Positions 38,242-46,744 of a stretch of 64,000 nt of DNA are shown here, piece by piece. Positions within the stretch are counted from its first letter, which is position 1, and each line of letters starts with the position of its first letter. The position numbers were made by a program, and so were the translations under genes. Location: NCBI RefSeq assembly GCF_001420995.1, contig NZ_CP012184.1:1348501-1412500 (forward strand). The letters run 5' to 3'. The notes under the pieces were generated by a model that had not been told where the DNA came from, searched no databases, and saw only the letters and a program-made list of their open reading frames with translations. The DNA is from Pseudonocardia sp. EC080619-01 (GTDB lineage Bacteria > Actinomycetota > Actinomycetes > Mycobacteriales > Pseudonocardiaceae).

Positions 38242-39155
38242 CGGGTGCCCCCGGCCGCCGCGACCGGCCGGAGGTGCGCGGCCCCGCCGGCGGTGAACCG
38301 CCCGGTCGGCACCAGCCCGGCCGCGCGCAGCGCCGCCGTCACCCGGTCCGCGGCGACGCCGTCTCCCGGGGCGAGCAGCACCCCGGCCACGTTGCCGCTG
38401 TGCGCGATCTGCACCCCGAGCACGCCGGGGCCCTCGACCGCGGCCCGCAGCCGGTCCACCTCGCCGTCGGTGCGGTGCAGCTGCGCGCTGCGGGTCGCGA
38501 CCCGTGCGATCCCGGCCGGGTCGCCGGCGGCCAGCGCCGCGCGCAACTCGGCCCGCAGCTCCTCGTAGGTGCCGACGACCGGGGCCGGGGGCTCGGGCGG
38601 GCGCACGGCGGGGGTGTCCACCGGGCGTCCGCCGTCGAGCAGGCAGCCGACCACGAGCAGCCGCGGCAGCTCGCCGGGCAGGACCTCGAGGACGTCGCCG
38701 TCGCGCTGGGCGAACAGGCGGGGCCGGGCGTCGTCGAACATCAGCGGGTCACTGGCCGCCTCGGCCGCGACGGCGAGGCGCGCCAGGGTGTGCGGCGCGA
38801 TCCGGGTGCCGGTGGCGTCGGCGACCGCACGCACCGAGGCGACCACGTCCGCCGTCGACGAGCCCAGCCCCAGTCCCGGTGGGACGGCGCCGTGCAGGGT
38901 CAGCTGCCCGCCCCCGGTCCCCGGGCCGGCCACCGCGTCGAGCGCGAGGCGGGCCGCGCGGGCGGCCTTCACCCGGCCCGGGGGCCGCACCGTCACCTCG
39001 GTGCCGGTGCCCGACGGCCGGAACTCCGCACGCACCCCCGCGACCGGCGACGGCAGCGTGACCAGCCCCGGCCGGGCCGCGCCGGAGGAGTCCCGGAAGA
39101 ACCCCTGCAGCAGCTCGCCGTGGTGGCACGGTGCGCTCCCCCGGCCGGGTCTCAC
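38238..39155 (-). CDS. PduX-like GHMP kinase
   Basis: The 305-residue protein begins with APCHHGELLQGFF, matching the PA..GELIQG motif of L-threonine kinases of the PduX/BluE type. It contains the GHMP ATP loop GLGLGSST at 94-101. The C-terminal GHMP domain (GVQIAHSGNVAGVLL) is also present. It probably phosphorylates a hydroxyl-amino acid. The GTG start overlaps the upstream stop (GTGA) and its stop overlaps the next ATG. No cobalamin genes are nearby, so a role outside B12 synthesis is likely. Confidence 0.75.
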   Translation of the reverse strand: MRPGRGSAPCHHGELLQGFFRDSSGAARPGLVTLPSPVAGVRAEFRPSGTGTEVTVRPPGRVKAARAARLALDAVAGPGTGGGQLTLHGAVPPGLGLGSSTADVVASVRAVADATGTRIAPHTLARLAVAAEAASDPLMFDDARPRLFAQRDGDVLEVLPGELPRLLVVGCLLDGGRPVDTPAVRPPEPPAPVVGTYEELRAELRAALAAGDPAGIARVATRSAQLHRTDGEVDRLRAAVEGPGVLGVQIAHSGNVAGVLLAPGDGVAADRVTAALRAAGLVPTGRFTAGGAAHLRPVAAAGGTR

Positions 39156-39961
39156 GAGGCCGCCCGGTACCGGTAGAGCGCGGTCGTGTCGGCGCTGAAC
39201 TGGGAGAACGGGAACGGCTCCGCGGACAGCGCGGACACGCCGTCGCCGAGGAAGGCCCTGGCCACCGCGGCTCCGGTCTGCGCGTAGACGGTCAGCGGGA
39301 TCCCGCGGTCGCGACATCGGGCGGCGATGGGGTCGAAGGTGCCGTTCGCCAGGGTCATCCCGGTGGCGACGACGGCGTCCGCCGAGTCGATCACCTCGTC
39401 GGCGGAGTCGGAGACCGTGTCGCCCCACTGCGTGGTGCGCAGGTCGAGGTCGCAGGGCAGGCACTCGGCGCCCCGCTCGCGGATGGCCGCGACGAGCGGG
39501 TTCACCACCCCGATCAGCGCGACCCGGGCACCGGCGGGCACGTCGAGCAGCCCGGCGACGGCGGCGTCGCGGGCCACCGCACGCTCCTCCGGCGTCCCGG
39601 CGGGCAGCTCCACCCGCTCCGCACCCGGGTCGTCGCGGAACGGCCGCACCCCGGCGAGGTAGGCGTCGAGGGCGGCGGTCCGGACCGGGGCGGGCACGTC
39701 GTCGCCGAGCAGCGCGGCCAGCGGGCTGCCGGAGAGGTCCTGGCAGGCGACCGGATCGAGCTCACCGTCCCGCGCCGACGCCGCACCGAACGCGGCACCG
39801 CACCGGACCAGGACGTAGCGGTTGCGGTAGGTCACCGGTCCCCCGGCCAGCCGGGTGCCGTGCCCCGCCCAGAACACGCTGGTCGCGGTCAGTTCCGCCG
39901 GGTCGGGGCCGTGCCCGCCCGCGAGCACCTCGGCGACCAGGTCGTCCACCGTGCGGGTCAT
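39152..39961 (-). CDS. DUF364/DUF4213 Rossmann-like protein (putative heavy-metal chelation)
   Basis: The 269-residue protein has an N-terminal enolase-like DUF4213 part (about 1-100) and a C-terminal Rossmann-like DUF364 part. The latter shows VALIGVVNPLV, ADAVVATGMTLANGTFDPI and a C-terminal SAEPFPFSQF. The family is commonly found next to FecBCD-type transporters and is annotated as heavy-metal chelating, though its activity is not established. Here it is coupled to the methyltransferase (ATGA) and the kinase (GTGA), and divergent from such a transporter. Confidence 0.75.
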   Translation of the reverse strand: MTRTVDDLVAEVLAGGHGPDPAELTATSVFWAGHGTRLAGGPVTYRNRYVLVRCGAAFGAASARDGELDPVACQDLSGSPLAALLGDDVPAPVRTAALDAYLAGVRPFRDDPGAERVELPAGTPEERAVARDAAVAGLLDVPAGARVALIGVVNPLVAAIRERGAECLPCDLDLRTTQWGDTVSDSADEVIDSADAVVATGMTLANGTFDPIAARCRDRGIPLTVYAQTGAAVARAFLGDGVSALSAEPFPFSQFSADTTALYRYRAAS

Positions 39962-40683
39962 CGGGCGCCTCCGGCACGGGTGAAGCGGAACAGGTGGGTG
40001 ATCACACCGTCGCCCCAGTCGTGGCGCAGCGCCAGACCGGCGTCGAAACCGTGCCGCATCGCACTGTCCACCAGGGCAGGCAGGTCGGCGGTGTTGGAGG
40101 CGATCACGAACACCTCCCCGTCCGGGGCGAGCACGTCGCGCTCCGCCAGCTGGGCGAAGAACCGTTCCGGCAACGGGGCGCCCTCGCAGACGTTGCGGAC
40201 GACGTCGGGGTCGTCGTCGACCCGGACGCTCACCGCGGGCGGGTTGAACGTCACCACGTCGACGACCGTGGAGTCCGGGACGCCGTCGAGCAGGTCGGCG
40301 ACGATCCCGGTGCGCGCGGCACCGCCGGCCAGACGGTCGAGGTGGCCGACGGCGGTCTCCACACTCGCCGGGTGGACGTCGACGGCGTAGGTGTGCGCGG
40401 CCCCGCGCACCCCCGCGGCGATCACCTCCAGCCCCAGGCCGCAGCCCATGGCGAGGTAGCGGCGACCGCGGGTCTCGATCTCCCCGGAGAGCACCCGGTC
40501 GGCGATCATCTCGCTGGTCAGGCCGGGCCGGAACACGCCGGGCGGGACCTCGAGGTCCCAGCCGTTCCAGTGCCGGGTGCGGGTGGTGTGGAGGGTGCCG
40601 TCGGGCCGGTTGAGGGCCGACACGGTCTCGGCCGGCAGCGGTGCCGGCAGCTCCTGCGGCGTCACGGGAACACTCTGCGTCAT
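39958..40683 (-). CDS. SAM-dependent methyltransferase, HemK/PrmC-like
   Basis: The 241-residue protein has motif I AMGCGLGLEVIAAG and the NPP motif (FNPPAVSV) of amino-group methyltransferases such as PrmC. It also has the N-terminal PPGVFRPGLTSEMI segment found in that group. It should methylate an N atom of a small molecule or peptide. It heads the minus-strand operon. The Fur/Zur-like palindrome begins four bases upstream of the ATG, so repressor binding would cover the translation start or leaderless promoter. Confidence 0.75.
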   Translation of the reverse strand: MTQSVPVTPQELPAPLPAETVSALNRPDGTLHTTRTRHWNGWDLEVPPGVFRPGLTSEMIADRVLSGEIETRGRRYLAMGCGLGLEVIAAGVRGAAHTYAVDVHPASVETAVGHLDRLAGGAARTGIVADLLDGVPDSTVVDVVTFNPPAVSVRVDDDPDVVRNVCEGAPLPERFFAQLAERDVLAPDGEVFVIASNTADLPALVDSAMRHGFDAGLALRHDWGDGVITHLFRFTRAGGAR

Positions 40684-40686
40684 AAT

Positions 40687-40704
40687 GAAAACGGATACCA
40701 TTTC
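40687..40704. promoter_or_regulatory. Fur/Zur-like palindrome between divergent metallophore-type operons
   Basis: GAAAACGGATACCATTTC is an 18-bp imperfect palindrome, 12 of 18 positions symmetric, and strikingly AT-rich for this genome. AATGAAAACG at its left flank resembles actinobacterial Zur boxes. It lies just before the minus operon start and about 95 bases ahead of the plus operon. The metal cannot be told from the sequence. Confidence 0.5.
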
Positions 40705-40798
40705 GAGACCTGACCGGACAACGGTGACGCGGCGTGCATCACGACTCGGTCCGGACGCTGGCGGATCGCTCGCCCGAGTGTTACTACATACGACAATC

Positions 40799-41830
40799 AT
40801 GTTCATCAGATGCACAGTCGGTCTCGCCGTGGCCCTGGTCGTGTCGGTCGTCCTCGCGATCGGGCTCGGCCCCGCCCCCGTCTCCCCCGCCGACACGCTG
40901 CGCTACCTCGGCGCCGCCTTCACCGGCGGCACGATCCGGCTCGACGAGGTCGCGACCTACGAGATCGTCTGGCAGCTGCGCACGCCCCGGGTGCTGCTCG
41001 CCGCCGTCGTCGGGGCGGGGCTGTCCGCGGTCGGGGCCGGGGTGCAGGCGCTCGTCCGCAACCCCCTGGCCGACCCGTTCGTCCTCGGGATCTCCTCCGG
41101 TGCCGCCGTCGGCGCGGTCTCGGTGCTGGTCACCGGGGCACTGGCCGTCGCGGGCATCTACGCGCTGTCGGTCGGCGCGTTCGCCGGTGCGCTGGTCGCC
41201 GCGCTGCTGGTGCACCTGGCCGCCCGGCGCCGGGGCCCCGGCGGGACGAGCCCGCTGCGCCTGGTCCTGACCGGCGTGGCGATGGCGTACGCGTTCCAGG
41301 CCACGATGGCGTTGCTGATCTACCTGGTCCCGCAGGGCGAGGCGACCGCGACCGTCCTCTACTGGACCCTCGGCGGGTTCGGCGCCGCCACCTGGGGCTC
41401 ACTGCCGCTGGTCGTCGTCGTGGTGCTCGCCGGGATCGTGCTGCTGCGGCTGCGGGCGCGGGACATGGACGTGCTCGCCCTCGGCGACGAGACCGCCGCG
41501 AGCTCCGGTGTGGACACCGGCCGGCTGCGCCGCGAGCTGTTCGTGCTGACGTCGGTCATGACCGGGGCGATGGTCGCGGTCAGCGGGGCCATCGGGTTCG
41601 TCGGGCTGATCGTGCCGCACCTGGTGCGGATGGTCACCGGCGCCGTGCACGCCCGGGTCCTGGTGCTGGCGCCGCTGGTCGGCGCGGTGCTGGCGGTCTG
41701 GGTCGACCTGCTCTCGCGCACCGTCGTCGCCCCCCGGGAGCTGCCGCTCGGCGTGGTGACCGCGCTCGTCGGCGTCCCGGTGTTCGTCGTGCTGCTGCGC
41801 CGCCGCGGCTACGTGTTCGGGGGCGTGTAG
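40799..41830 (+). CDS. FecCD-family ABC transporter permease
   Basis: The 343-residue membrane protein has about nine or ten TM segments and BtuC/FecCD motifs: RTPRVLLAAVVGAGLSAVG, VRNPLADPFVLGISSGAA, GAIGFVGLIVPHLVRM. It imports metal chelates with the next two gene products. The ATG at 40799 is preferred because the membrane protein begins there; the frame runs about 70 codons further up. Its stop is immediately followed by the ATPase ATG. Confidence 0.9.
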   Translation: MFIRCTVGLAVALVVSVVLAIGLGPAPVSPADTLRYLGAAFTGGTIRLDEVATYEIVWQLRTPRVLLAAVVGAGLSAVGAGVQALVRNPLADPFVLGISSGAAVGAVSVLVTGALAVAGIYALSVGAFAGALVAALLVHLAARRRGPGGTSPLRLVLTGVAMAYAFQATMALLIYLVPQGEATATVLYWTLGGFGAATWGSLPLVVVVVLAGIVLLRLRARDMDVLALGDETAASSGVDTGRLRRELFVLTSVMTGAMVAVSGAIGFVGLIVPHLVRMVTGAVHARVLVLAPLVGAVLAVWVDLLSRTVVAPRELPLGVVTALVGVPVFVVLLRRRGYVFGGV

Positions 41831-42631
41831 ATGTCCGGCCTGTCGCTGTCCGGGATCACCGTCGCCGCCGGTGGCCGCGAGATCGTCCGGGAGCTGTCCC
41901 TCGACGTCGCGTCCGGCTCCGTGGTCGGGATGGTCGGCCCGAACGGCAGCGGCAAGTCCACCGCGCTGCGCTGCGTCTACCGGACGCTGCGGCCGCTGCG
42001 CGGGACCGTCCTGCTCGACGGCGAGGACCTCACCACCGGCTCGCTGCGCGAGAGCGCACGACGGGTCGCCGCGATGACCCAGGACCACGCGTCCGACCTG
42101 GACTTCACCGTCGCCGAGCTCGTCGCGCTCGGCCGGACACCGCACCTGGCCGGGCACCGTGGGCCCGGACCCGGCGACCTCCAGATCTGCCGCGAGGCGA
42201 TGGACCGCGTCGGCGTCACCCACCTGGCCGACCGCGGCGTCCTGACGCTGTCCGGCGGCGAGCGCCAGCGGGTGCTCGCCGCCCGCGCGCTGGCCCAGAC
42301 GCCCGAGGTTCTGGTGCTCGACGAGCCGACCAACCACCTCGACATCTCCTACCAGCTGGGCCTGCTCGCCCTGCTGCGCGAGATCGGCACGACGGTGCTG
42401 GTCGTGCTGCACGACCTGAACCTCGCGGCCGCGGTGTGCGACCGGATCGGCGTGCTGTCCGAGGGGCGTCTCGTCGCCTCCGGCGCCCCCGCCGACGTGC
42501 TCACCCCCGCGCTCGTGGCCGACGTGTTCGGCGTGCGCGCCGACGTCGTCACCCATCCCGTCACCGGTGGGACCCGGCTGCTCTACGCCCTGCCGGGCGA
42601 CCCGGTCCGTCCCGACACCGAGGAGATCTGA
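41831..42631 (+). CDS. FecE/BtuD-type ABC transporter ATPase
   Basis: The 266-residue protein has Walker A GPNGSGKST (36-44), the signature LSGGERQRV, Walker B VLVLDEPTNHLD and the H-loop histidine in VVLHDLN. Length and sequence type fit ATPases of iron-chelate importers. The gene starts one base after the permease stop and ends one base before the binding-protein start. Confidence 0.92.
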   Translation: MSGLSLSGITVAAGGREIVRELSLDVASGSVVGMVGPNGSGKSTALRCVYRTLRPLRGTVLLDGEDLTTGSLRESARRVAAMTQDHASDLDFTVAELVALGRTPHLAGHRGPGPGDLQICREAMDRVGVTHLADRGVLTLSGGERQRVLAARALAQTPEVLVLDEPTNHLDISYQLGLLALLREIGTTVLVVLHDLNLAAAVCDRIGVLSEGRLVASGAPADVLTPALVADVFGVRADVVTHPVTGGTRLLYALPGDPVRPDTEEI

Positions 42632-43612
42632 GTGCGCACGACCCGCGCCGTACCCCTGCTGCTCGCCACCCTGCTCGCCGCCACCGCCTGCGGCGCGCAG
42701 GTCGAGCGGTCGACGGCGGAGACCGCCACGGTCCCCCGCTGCGGGCAGCCGGTGGAGTACCGCGCCCCCGAGCGCGCCGTCGCCTACGAGGCAGGGAGCG
42801 CCGACAAGCTGTTCGCGCTCGGGCTGGGCGAGAAGGTGCGCGGCTACGTCATGCCGCCGGCGAACCCGCCCGTCTCCGAGTCCCCCTGGGCCGCCGACTA
42901 CGCCGCCACCGAGGAGCTCTCCACCGACCTGCTCAACCGCGAGCTCGTCGTCGACGCGGGCGCCGATCTCGTCGTCGCGGGCTGGCGGTCCGGGTTCTCC
43001 GACGAGCGCGGCATCACCCCGGAGCTGCTCGACCGGCTCGGCATTCAGAGCTTCATGCACACCGAGACCTGCTGGAACTACCCCGGCTTCCCCGAGCGGG
43101 TCACGCCGCTGGAGGGCCTCTACGAGGACATGCGCCGGCTCGGCGCGATCTTCCGGGTGCCCGAGCGGGCCGACGACGTCGTCGCCGGGATGCAGGCCAG
43201 GGTCGACGCCGTCACCGCGGCCGCGCCGCAGCAGGACCCGCCGCCGTCGGTGTTCCTCTACGACTCGGGCACCGACCGCCCGAACACCGCGGGCAACCAG
43301 GTGCCGCCGAACGACATCATCTCCCTCGCCGGTGGCCGTAACGTCCTCGACGACGTCGACGCCCGCTGGACCGACGTCGGATGGGAGACCGTCGTCGAGC
43401 GGCAGCCGGAGATCATCATGATCCTCGACTACGGCGACCAGAGCGCCGAGCAGAAGATCGACTACCTGACCTCGCTGCCGCAGCTGCGCAGCGTCCCTGC
43501 GATCGCGGAGCGGAACTTCTTCGTGCTCGACTACAACGAGGGCATCAGCGGCCCCCGCAACATCGACGGCCTGGAGCGCTTCGGCGCCTACCTGCGGGAG
43601 TTCCGCCGGTGA
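42632..43612 (+). CDS. FecB-type metal-chelate-binding lipoprotein
   Basis: The 326-residue protein has a lipoprotein signal with C20 (LLAATAC), then a class III periplasmic-binding fold with two lobes (RAVAYEAGSADKLFALGLG, VDAGADLVVAGW, DYGDQSAEQKIDYLTSLPQLRSVPAIAERNFFVL). It captures the chelate outside the membrane for the adjacent permease. The GTG directly follows the ATPase stop. Ligand-binding Arg/Trp/Tyr residues cannot be assigned with certainty. Confidence 0.88.
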   Translation: MRTTRAVPLLLATLLAATACGAQVERSTAETATVPRCGQPVEYRAPERAVAYEAGSADKLFALGLGEKVRGYVMPPANPPVSESPWAADYAATEELSTDLLNRELVVDAGADLVVAGWRSGFSDERGITPELLDRLGIQSFMHTETCWNYPGFPERVTPLEGLYEDMRRLGAIFRVPERADDVVAGMQARVDAVTAAAPQQDPPPSVFLYDSGTDRPNTAGNQVPPNDIISLAGGRNVLDDVDARWTDVGWETVVERQPEIIMILDYGDQSAEQKIDYLTSLPQLRSVPAIAERNFFVLDYNEGISGPRNIDGLERFGAYLREFRR

Positions 43613-44826
43613 CGGGCGCGCGGACCGTCCTGCGCGACGTCGCGTTCCTCCGGCTGTGGACCGGGACGACGGCGTCCGGCCTCGCCACCTGGGCGCTGCC
43701 GTTCGTGCTCGGCCTCGGCGTCGTCCAGGGGGCGCTGACCGCCGTCGAGCTCGGGCTGGCCCTCGGGGTGCGGACGGCCGGGTTCCTCGCCGCGATGCCG
43801 GCCGGCGGTGTGCTCGCCGACCGCTACTCCCGCCGGACGACGGTCGCCTGGTCCGGCGCGCTCGCCGCCGCCGGGTCCGCGGCCACCGCGCTCGCCCTGA
43901 CCGGCGCAGGCGGGCTCGCGCTGCTGCTCGCCGGGTGCGCGCTGGCCGGCGTCGGGCAGGGGGCCTGCCGGCCGGCGTTCCAGGCGCTGGTCGCCGAGAT
44001 CGTCGACGGCGACCGGCGGCAGGAGGCGAACGCCGCGATGACGTTCGCCGTGCGCGGCACCACCCTGGTCGCACCGGCCCTGACCGCGCTGGTCGCGACC
44101 GTCCTCCCGGTCGCCGGGGTCACCCTGGGCATCACCGCGCTGTGGGTCGTCGCGGCCGCCGTCCCCGGGCCGGGGACGCACCGGCCGGTGCCCGCCGGGC
44201 CCCGCGCCGGGTTCGTCGCCGAGTTCGCCGAAGGCCTCACCGAGGCACGCCGGCACCCCTGGTTCCTCGCCGGGCTCGGCGCGCTGACCGCCGTGATCGC
44301 GACCGGCTACTCCGCGACCGGGGTGGCGTTGCCCCTGGTCAGCGCCGAGAGCTACGGCGGCTCGGCGGTCCTGGCCGCGGCGCTCACCGGCTATACGGCG
44401 GGTGCGCTGGTCGGCGCGGTGATCGTCGCGCGGTGGCGGCCGGTGGCTCGCGGCCGGGTCGCGCTCGCCGGGCTCGCGGTCTACGCCGTCGCGCCGCTGT
44501 CGCTGCTGACCCCGCTGCCCGTGTGGGTCGTGGTCGGCGCCTACGTGGTGTGCGGGATCGGGATCGAGCTGTTCAACGTCCCGTGGTTCACCGCCGTGCA
44601 GCGCGAGGTCGAGCCGTCGAAGCTGGCGCGGGTGTCGTCGCTGGACTTCCTGCTGTCCTACGGCCTGGCCCCGCTCGGGCTCGCCCTGATCGCGCCGGCG
44701 ATCCAGGCGTTCGGGCTGCGGCCGGTGCTGCTGGTGTGCGCGATCATGTGCCTGCTCGGACCGGCCCTGGCGATGCTGGCCCCGGGGTCGCGCCGGTTCT
44801 CCCGGGAACCCGCCCCCGCACCCTGA
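43609..44826 (+). CDS. EntS-like MFS exporter
   Basis: The 405-residue protein has about 12 TM segments in the MFS_3 pattern: FLRLWTGTTASGLATWALPFVLG, GGVLADRYSRRTTV (motif A) and PAFQALVAEIV. EntS-type members export siderophores. The GTG overlaps the stop of the binding-protein gene (GTGA). Its place at the end of a chelate-import operon suggests export of the metallophore made by the divergent operon. Confidence 0.8.
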   Translation: MTGARTVLRDVAFLRLWTGTTASGLATWALPFVLGLGVVQGALTAVELGLALGVRTAGFLAAMPAGGVLADRYSRRTTVAWSGALAAAGSAATALALTGAGGLALLLAGCALAGVGQGACRPAFQALVAEIVDGDRRQEANAAMTFAVRGTTLVAPALTALVATVLPVAGVTLGITALWVVAAAVPGPGTHRPVPAGPRAGFVAEFAEGLTEARRHPWFLAGLGALTAVIATGYSATGVALPLVSAESYGGSAVLAAALTGYTAGALVGAVIVARWRPVARGRVALAGLAVYAVAPLSLLTPLPVWVVVGAYVVCGIGIELFNVPWFTAVQREVEPSKLARVSSLDFLLSYGLAPLGLALIAPAIQAFGLRPVLLVCAIMCLLGPALAMLAPGSRRFSREPAPAP

Positions 44827-44889
44827 TCCGCTCCCCCGTCGCACCGCCGCACCCCGCGGGGCGCGGGGCGCGAGGCACGGGGCACGGGG

Positions 44890-44952
44890 CGCCGAGATGC
44901 AGCTCAGCGTCGTGGCGGGGTGTCGCGGACAGCGCTGAGCTGCATCTCGGCG
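44890..44952. repeat. Perfect 20-bp inverted repeat downstream of the MFS exporter
   Basis: CGCCGAGATGCAGCTCAGCG (44890-44909) and its exact reverse complement (44933-44952) are separated by 23 bases. It lies 64 bases after the exporter stop. There is no T run, so it may be a terminator without U-tract or a mobile palindromic element. Confidence 0.8.
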
Positions 44953-45778
44953 GGGGGTGCCGCACAGTCAGCGGCACCCGCGCAGCTCCTCCGGCAACCG
45001 CGCACGCTCTGTCGCTCACGCACAGCTCGTGACCCTCCCGCACATGCCCCCCGTAACCGCACCGGCTGGTACCGCGCCCGCATGGGCTCTCCGCACATCC
45101 GCGCGCCGCTCCCGCCACCGCCGCACAGGTTCCGCAACGGCCGCGCGCCGCTCCCGCACGCCTCCCGCCGCAACCACACAGGTCTCACCGCTCCCGCACG
45201 AGACACGAACCGTGCGAGAGCACCGCAATGTGCGCGGCTGCTGCGCAACCTGTGCGGTTGCAGGGCTCGGGTGCGGAGAAGGGGGCCCGCGCGAGGAGCA
45301 GGACCTTCGCGGCCGACACCAGATCCGTGCAGCCGACAACGAGCCTGTGCGGCTGAGACAGAACCTGTGCGGCGGCCGAGCTCCCTCCACGACCGCACAG
45401 GTTCCGTGGCTCCCGCACGAGACATGGACCGTGCGGGAGCACAAGTAGGTGTGCGGCTCCGGCCGAGCCTGTGCGGCTGGGACAGAACCTGTGCGGCGGG
45501 GGCACCTTCCCCCTAGCGGCAGGACCTGTACGGGACGAAGGGCTGGGCGGCAGCACGACCTGGGCGGCGGCGGAGCCTTGCCCGCAGCGGTGGCGCCCGA
45601 ACGGGACGAAGGAGCTGTGTGCCGCCGCACGACCTTGGCGGCACGGACGAGTCCTCCGACCGCGGAGTGGCCGGGGGCCGGCAGGTCGAGACTGCGCGAT
45701 CCGGTACACGGCCGCCGCCGGGTCTGTGCGGTTGCAGCAGAACCGCTGCGGCGGCGCGGCGGCGGACCAGCCGGGCGG
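44953..45778. repeat. Repeat-rich non-coding block
   Basis: A 35-bp direct repeat at 45341-45375 and 45465-45499 differs at one base (core GAGCCTGTGCGGCTG). A 33-bp hairpin unit, CTCCCGCACG...CGTGCGGGAG, lies at 45191-45223 and 45410-45442 with a few changes. GAACCTGTGCGG recurs in both orientations (for example 45117, 45250, 45393). A further diverged duplicate around ACGGGACGAAGG lies at 45530 and 45600. Open frames here are artefacts of the repeats, with no starts or domains. No transposase or integrase remnant is seen. Confidence 0.75.
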
Positions 45779-46744
45779 TCAGAGGGCGAGGCGGGTGGCC
45801 AGGGCGTGGCCGAGGGACCGGCCGGAGAGCCAGGCCGTCTCGACCCGGGATCGTCCCCAGCCGTCGCCGGCGAGGGCGATGTTCTCGTCGTCGAGGTGGA
45901 AGGCCGTGGAGCGCTGGTCCGCGGGGGCCGCGTACCGCCAGCGGTGCACGTGGGTCCACTCCGGACCCGGGCCGATCCCGAGCAGCTCCTGCACCGCGGC
46001 CGTCATGGCGGGGACCGCGGCGGCGGGATCGGCGTCGTGGCGGCGGGCGACGTCGCCGGTGGAGTGCGCGACCAGGACGGGGGCGTCGTCGCCGCGGCGG
46101 TCGCCGTCGTCGGCGACGAGCGACAGCACGGGGTGCTCGTTCACGAACGCGGCGGGCAGCGCGGGCCAGTCGTGGTGGGCGAAGCCGAGGGTCAGCGCGA
46201 GCACCGGGTTCCACTTTCGTCCCGCGACGGCGGCGCCGGCCGGGGTTCCCGGATCGAGCAGCCGGGCGGCCTGCGGGTCCGGCATCGCGAGCACGACGGC
46301 GTCGCAGGGCTCGCCGTCGACCAGCGGTCTCCCGTCCGGTCCCGGCCGCACGGCCGTGACGAGACGTCCGGTGTGGACGGTCAGGTCGCGCGCGGCGTCG
46401 GCGACGAGCGACCGCAGCCCACCGGGTGCCGCCCACCGCATCGGGCCGGGGGCGTCGGCGGCGCGGGTGCCGCCGTCGAACACGGCGAGGGTGTCGGTCC
46501 ACTCGCGGAGCAGGCCGTCACGGCGCCAGCGGTCCACCCGGTCGGCGAACGCGTCGTCGGACACCGTGAGGTAGGCGGCCCCGATGTCGGCGGGCCGGCC
46601 GTCGTGCCGGTGCACCGCGAGCCGTCCCCCGGCTCCGCGGGCCCGTTCGAGCACGGTCACGTCGGCGCCGCGTGCCGCCAGCTCCCCCGCACAGGTCACC
46701 CCGGCGATCCCGGCCCCGACGACGACCACCCGCGGCGCGCTCAT
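45779..46744 (-). CDS. Renalase-like FAD-dependent amine oxidase family protein
   Basis: The 321-residue protein has an N-terminal FAD motif VVVVGAGIAGVTCAGEL, GARGAGGRL-like second glycine motif, MRWAAPGGLRSL and a C-terminal ALAGDGWGRSRVETAWLSGRSLG that closes the FAD site. It matches the short NAD(P)/FAD oxidoreductases related to renalase. The substrate is unknown. The ATG overlaps the stop of the GntR gene (ATGA), so it is co-translated with the regulator. Confidence 0.75.
   Translation of the reverse strand: MSAPRVVVVGAGIAGVTCAGELAARGADVTVLERARGAGGRLAVHRHDGRPADIGAAYLTVSDDAFADRVDRWRRDGLLREWTDTLAVFDGGTRAADAPGPMRWAAPGGLRSLVADAARDLTVHTGRLVTAVRPGPDGRPLVDGEPCDAVVLAMPDPQAARLLDPGTPAGAAVAGRKWNPVLALTLGFAHHDWPALPAAFVNEHPVLSLVADDGDRRGDDAPVLVAHSTGDVARRHDADPAAAVPAMTAAVQELLGIGPGPEWTHVHRWRYAAPADQRSTAFHLDDENIALAGDGWGRSRVETAWLSGRSLGHALATRLAL

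Noticed and set aside
38238..39155. Cobalamin-pathway threonine kinase
   Set aside because: The motif is PduX-like, but no other cobalamin or microcompartment gene is in the window; the coupling to a PLP enzyme and DUF364 suggests another role.
44827..45778. Open frames of 120-200 codons on both strands
   Set aside because: They are built from the repeats, rich in Cys/Arg/His/Ser, and lack ribosome sites and domains.
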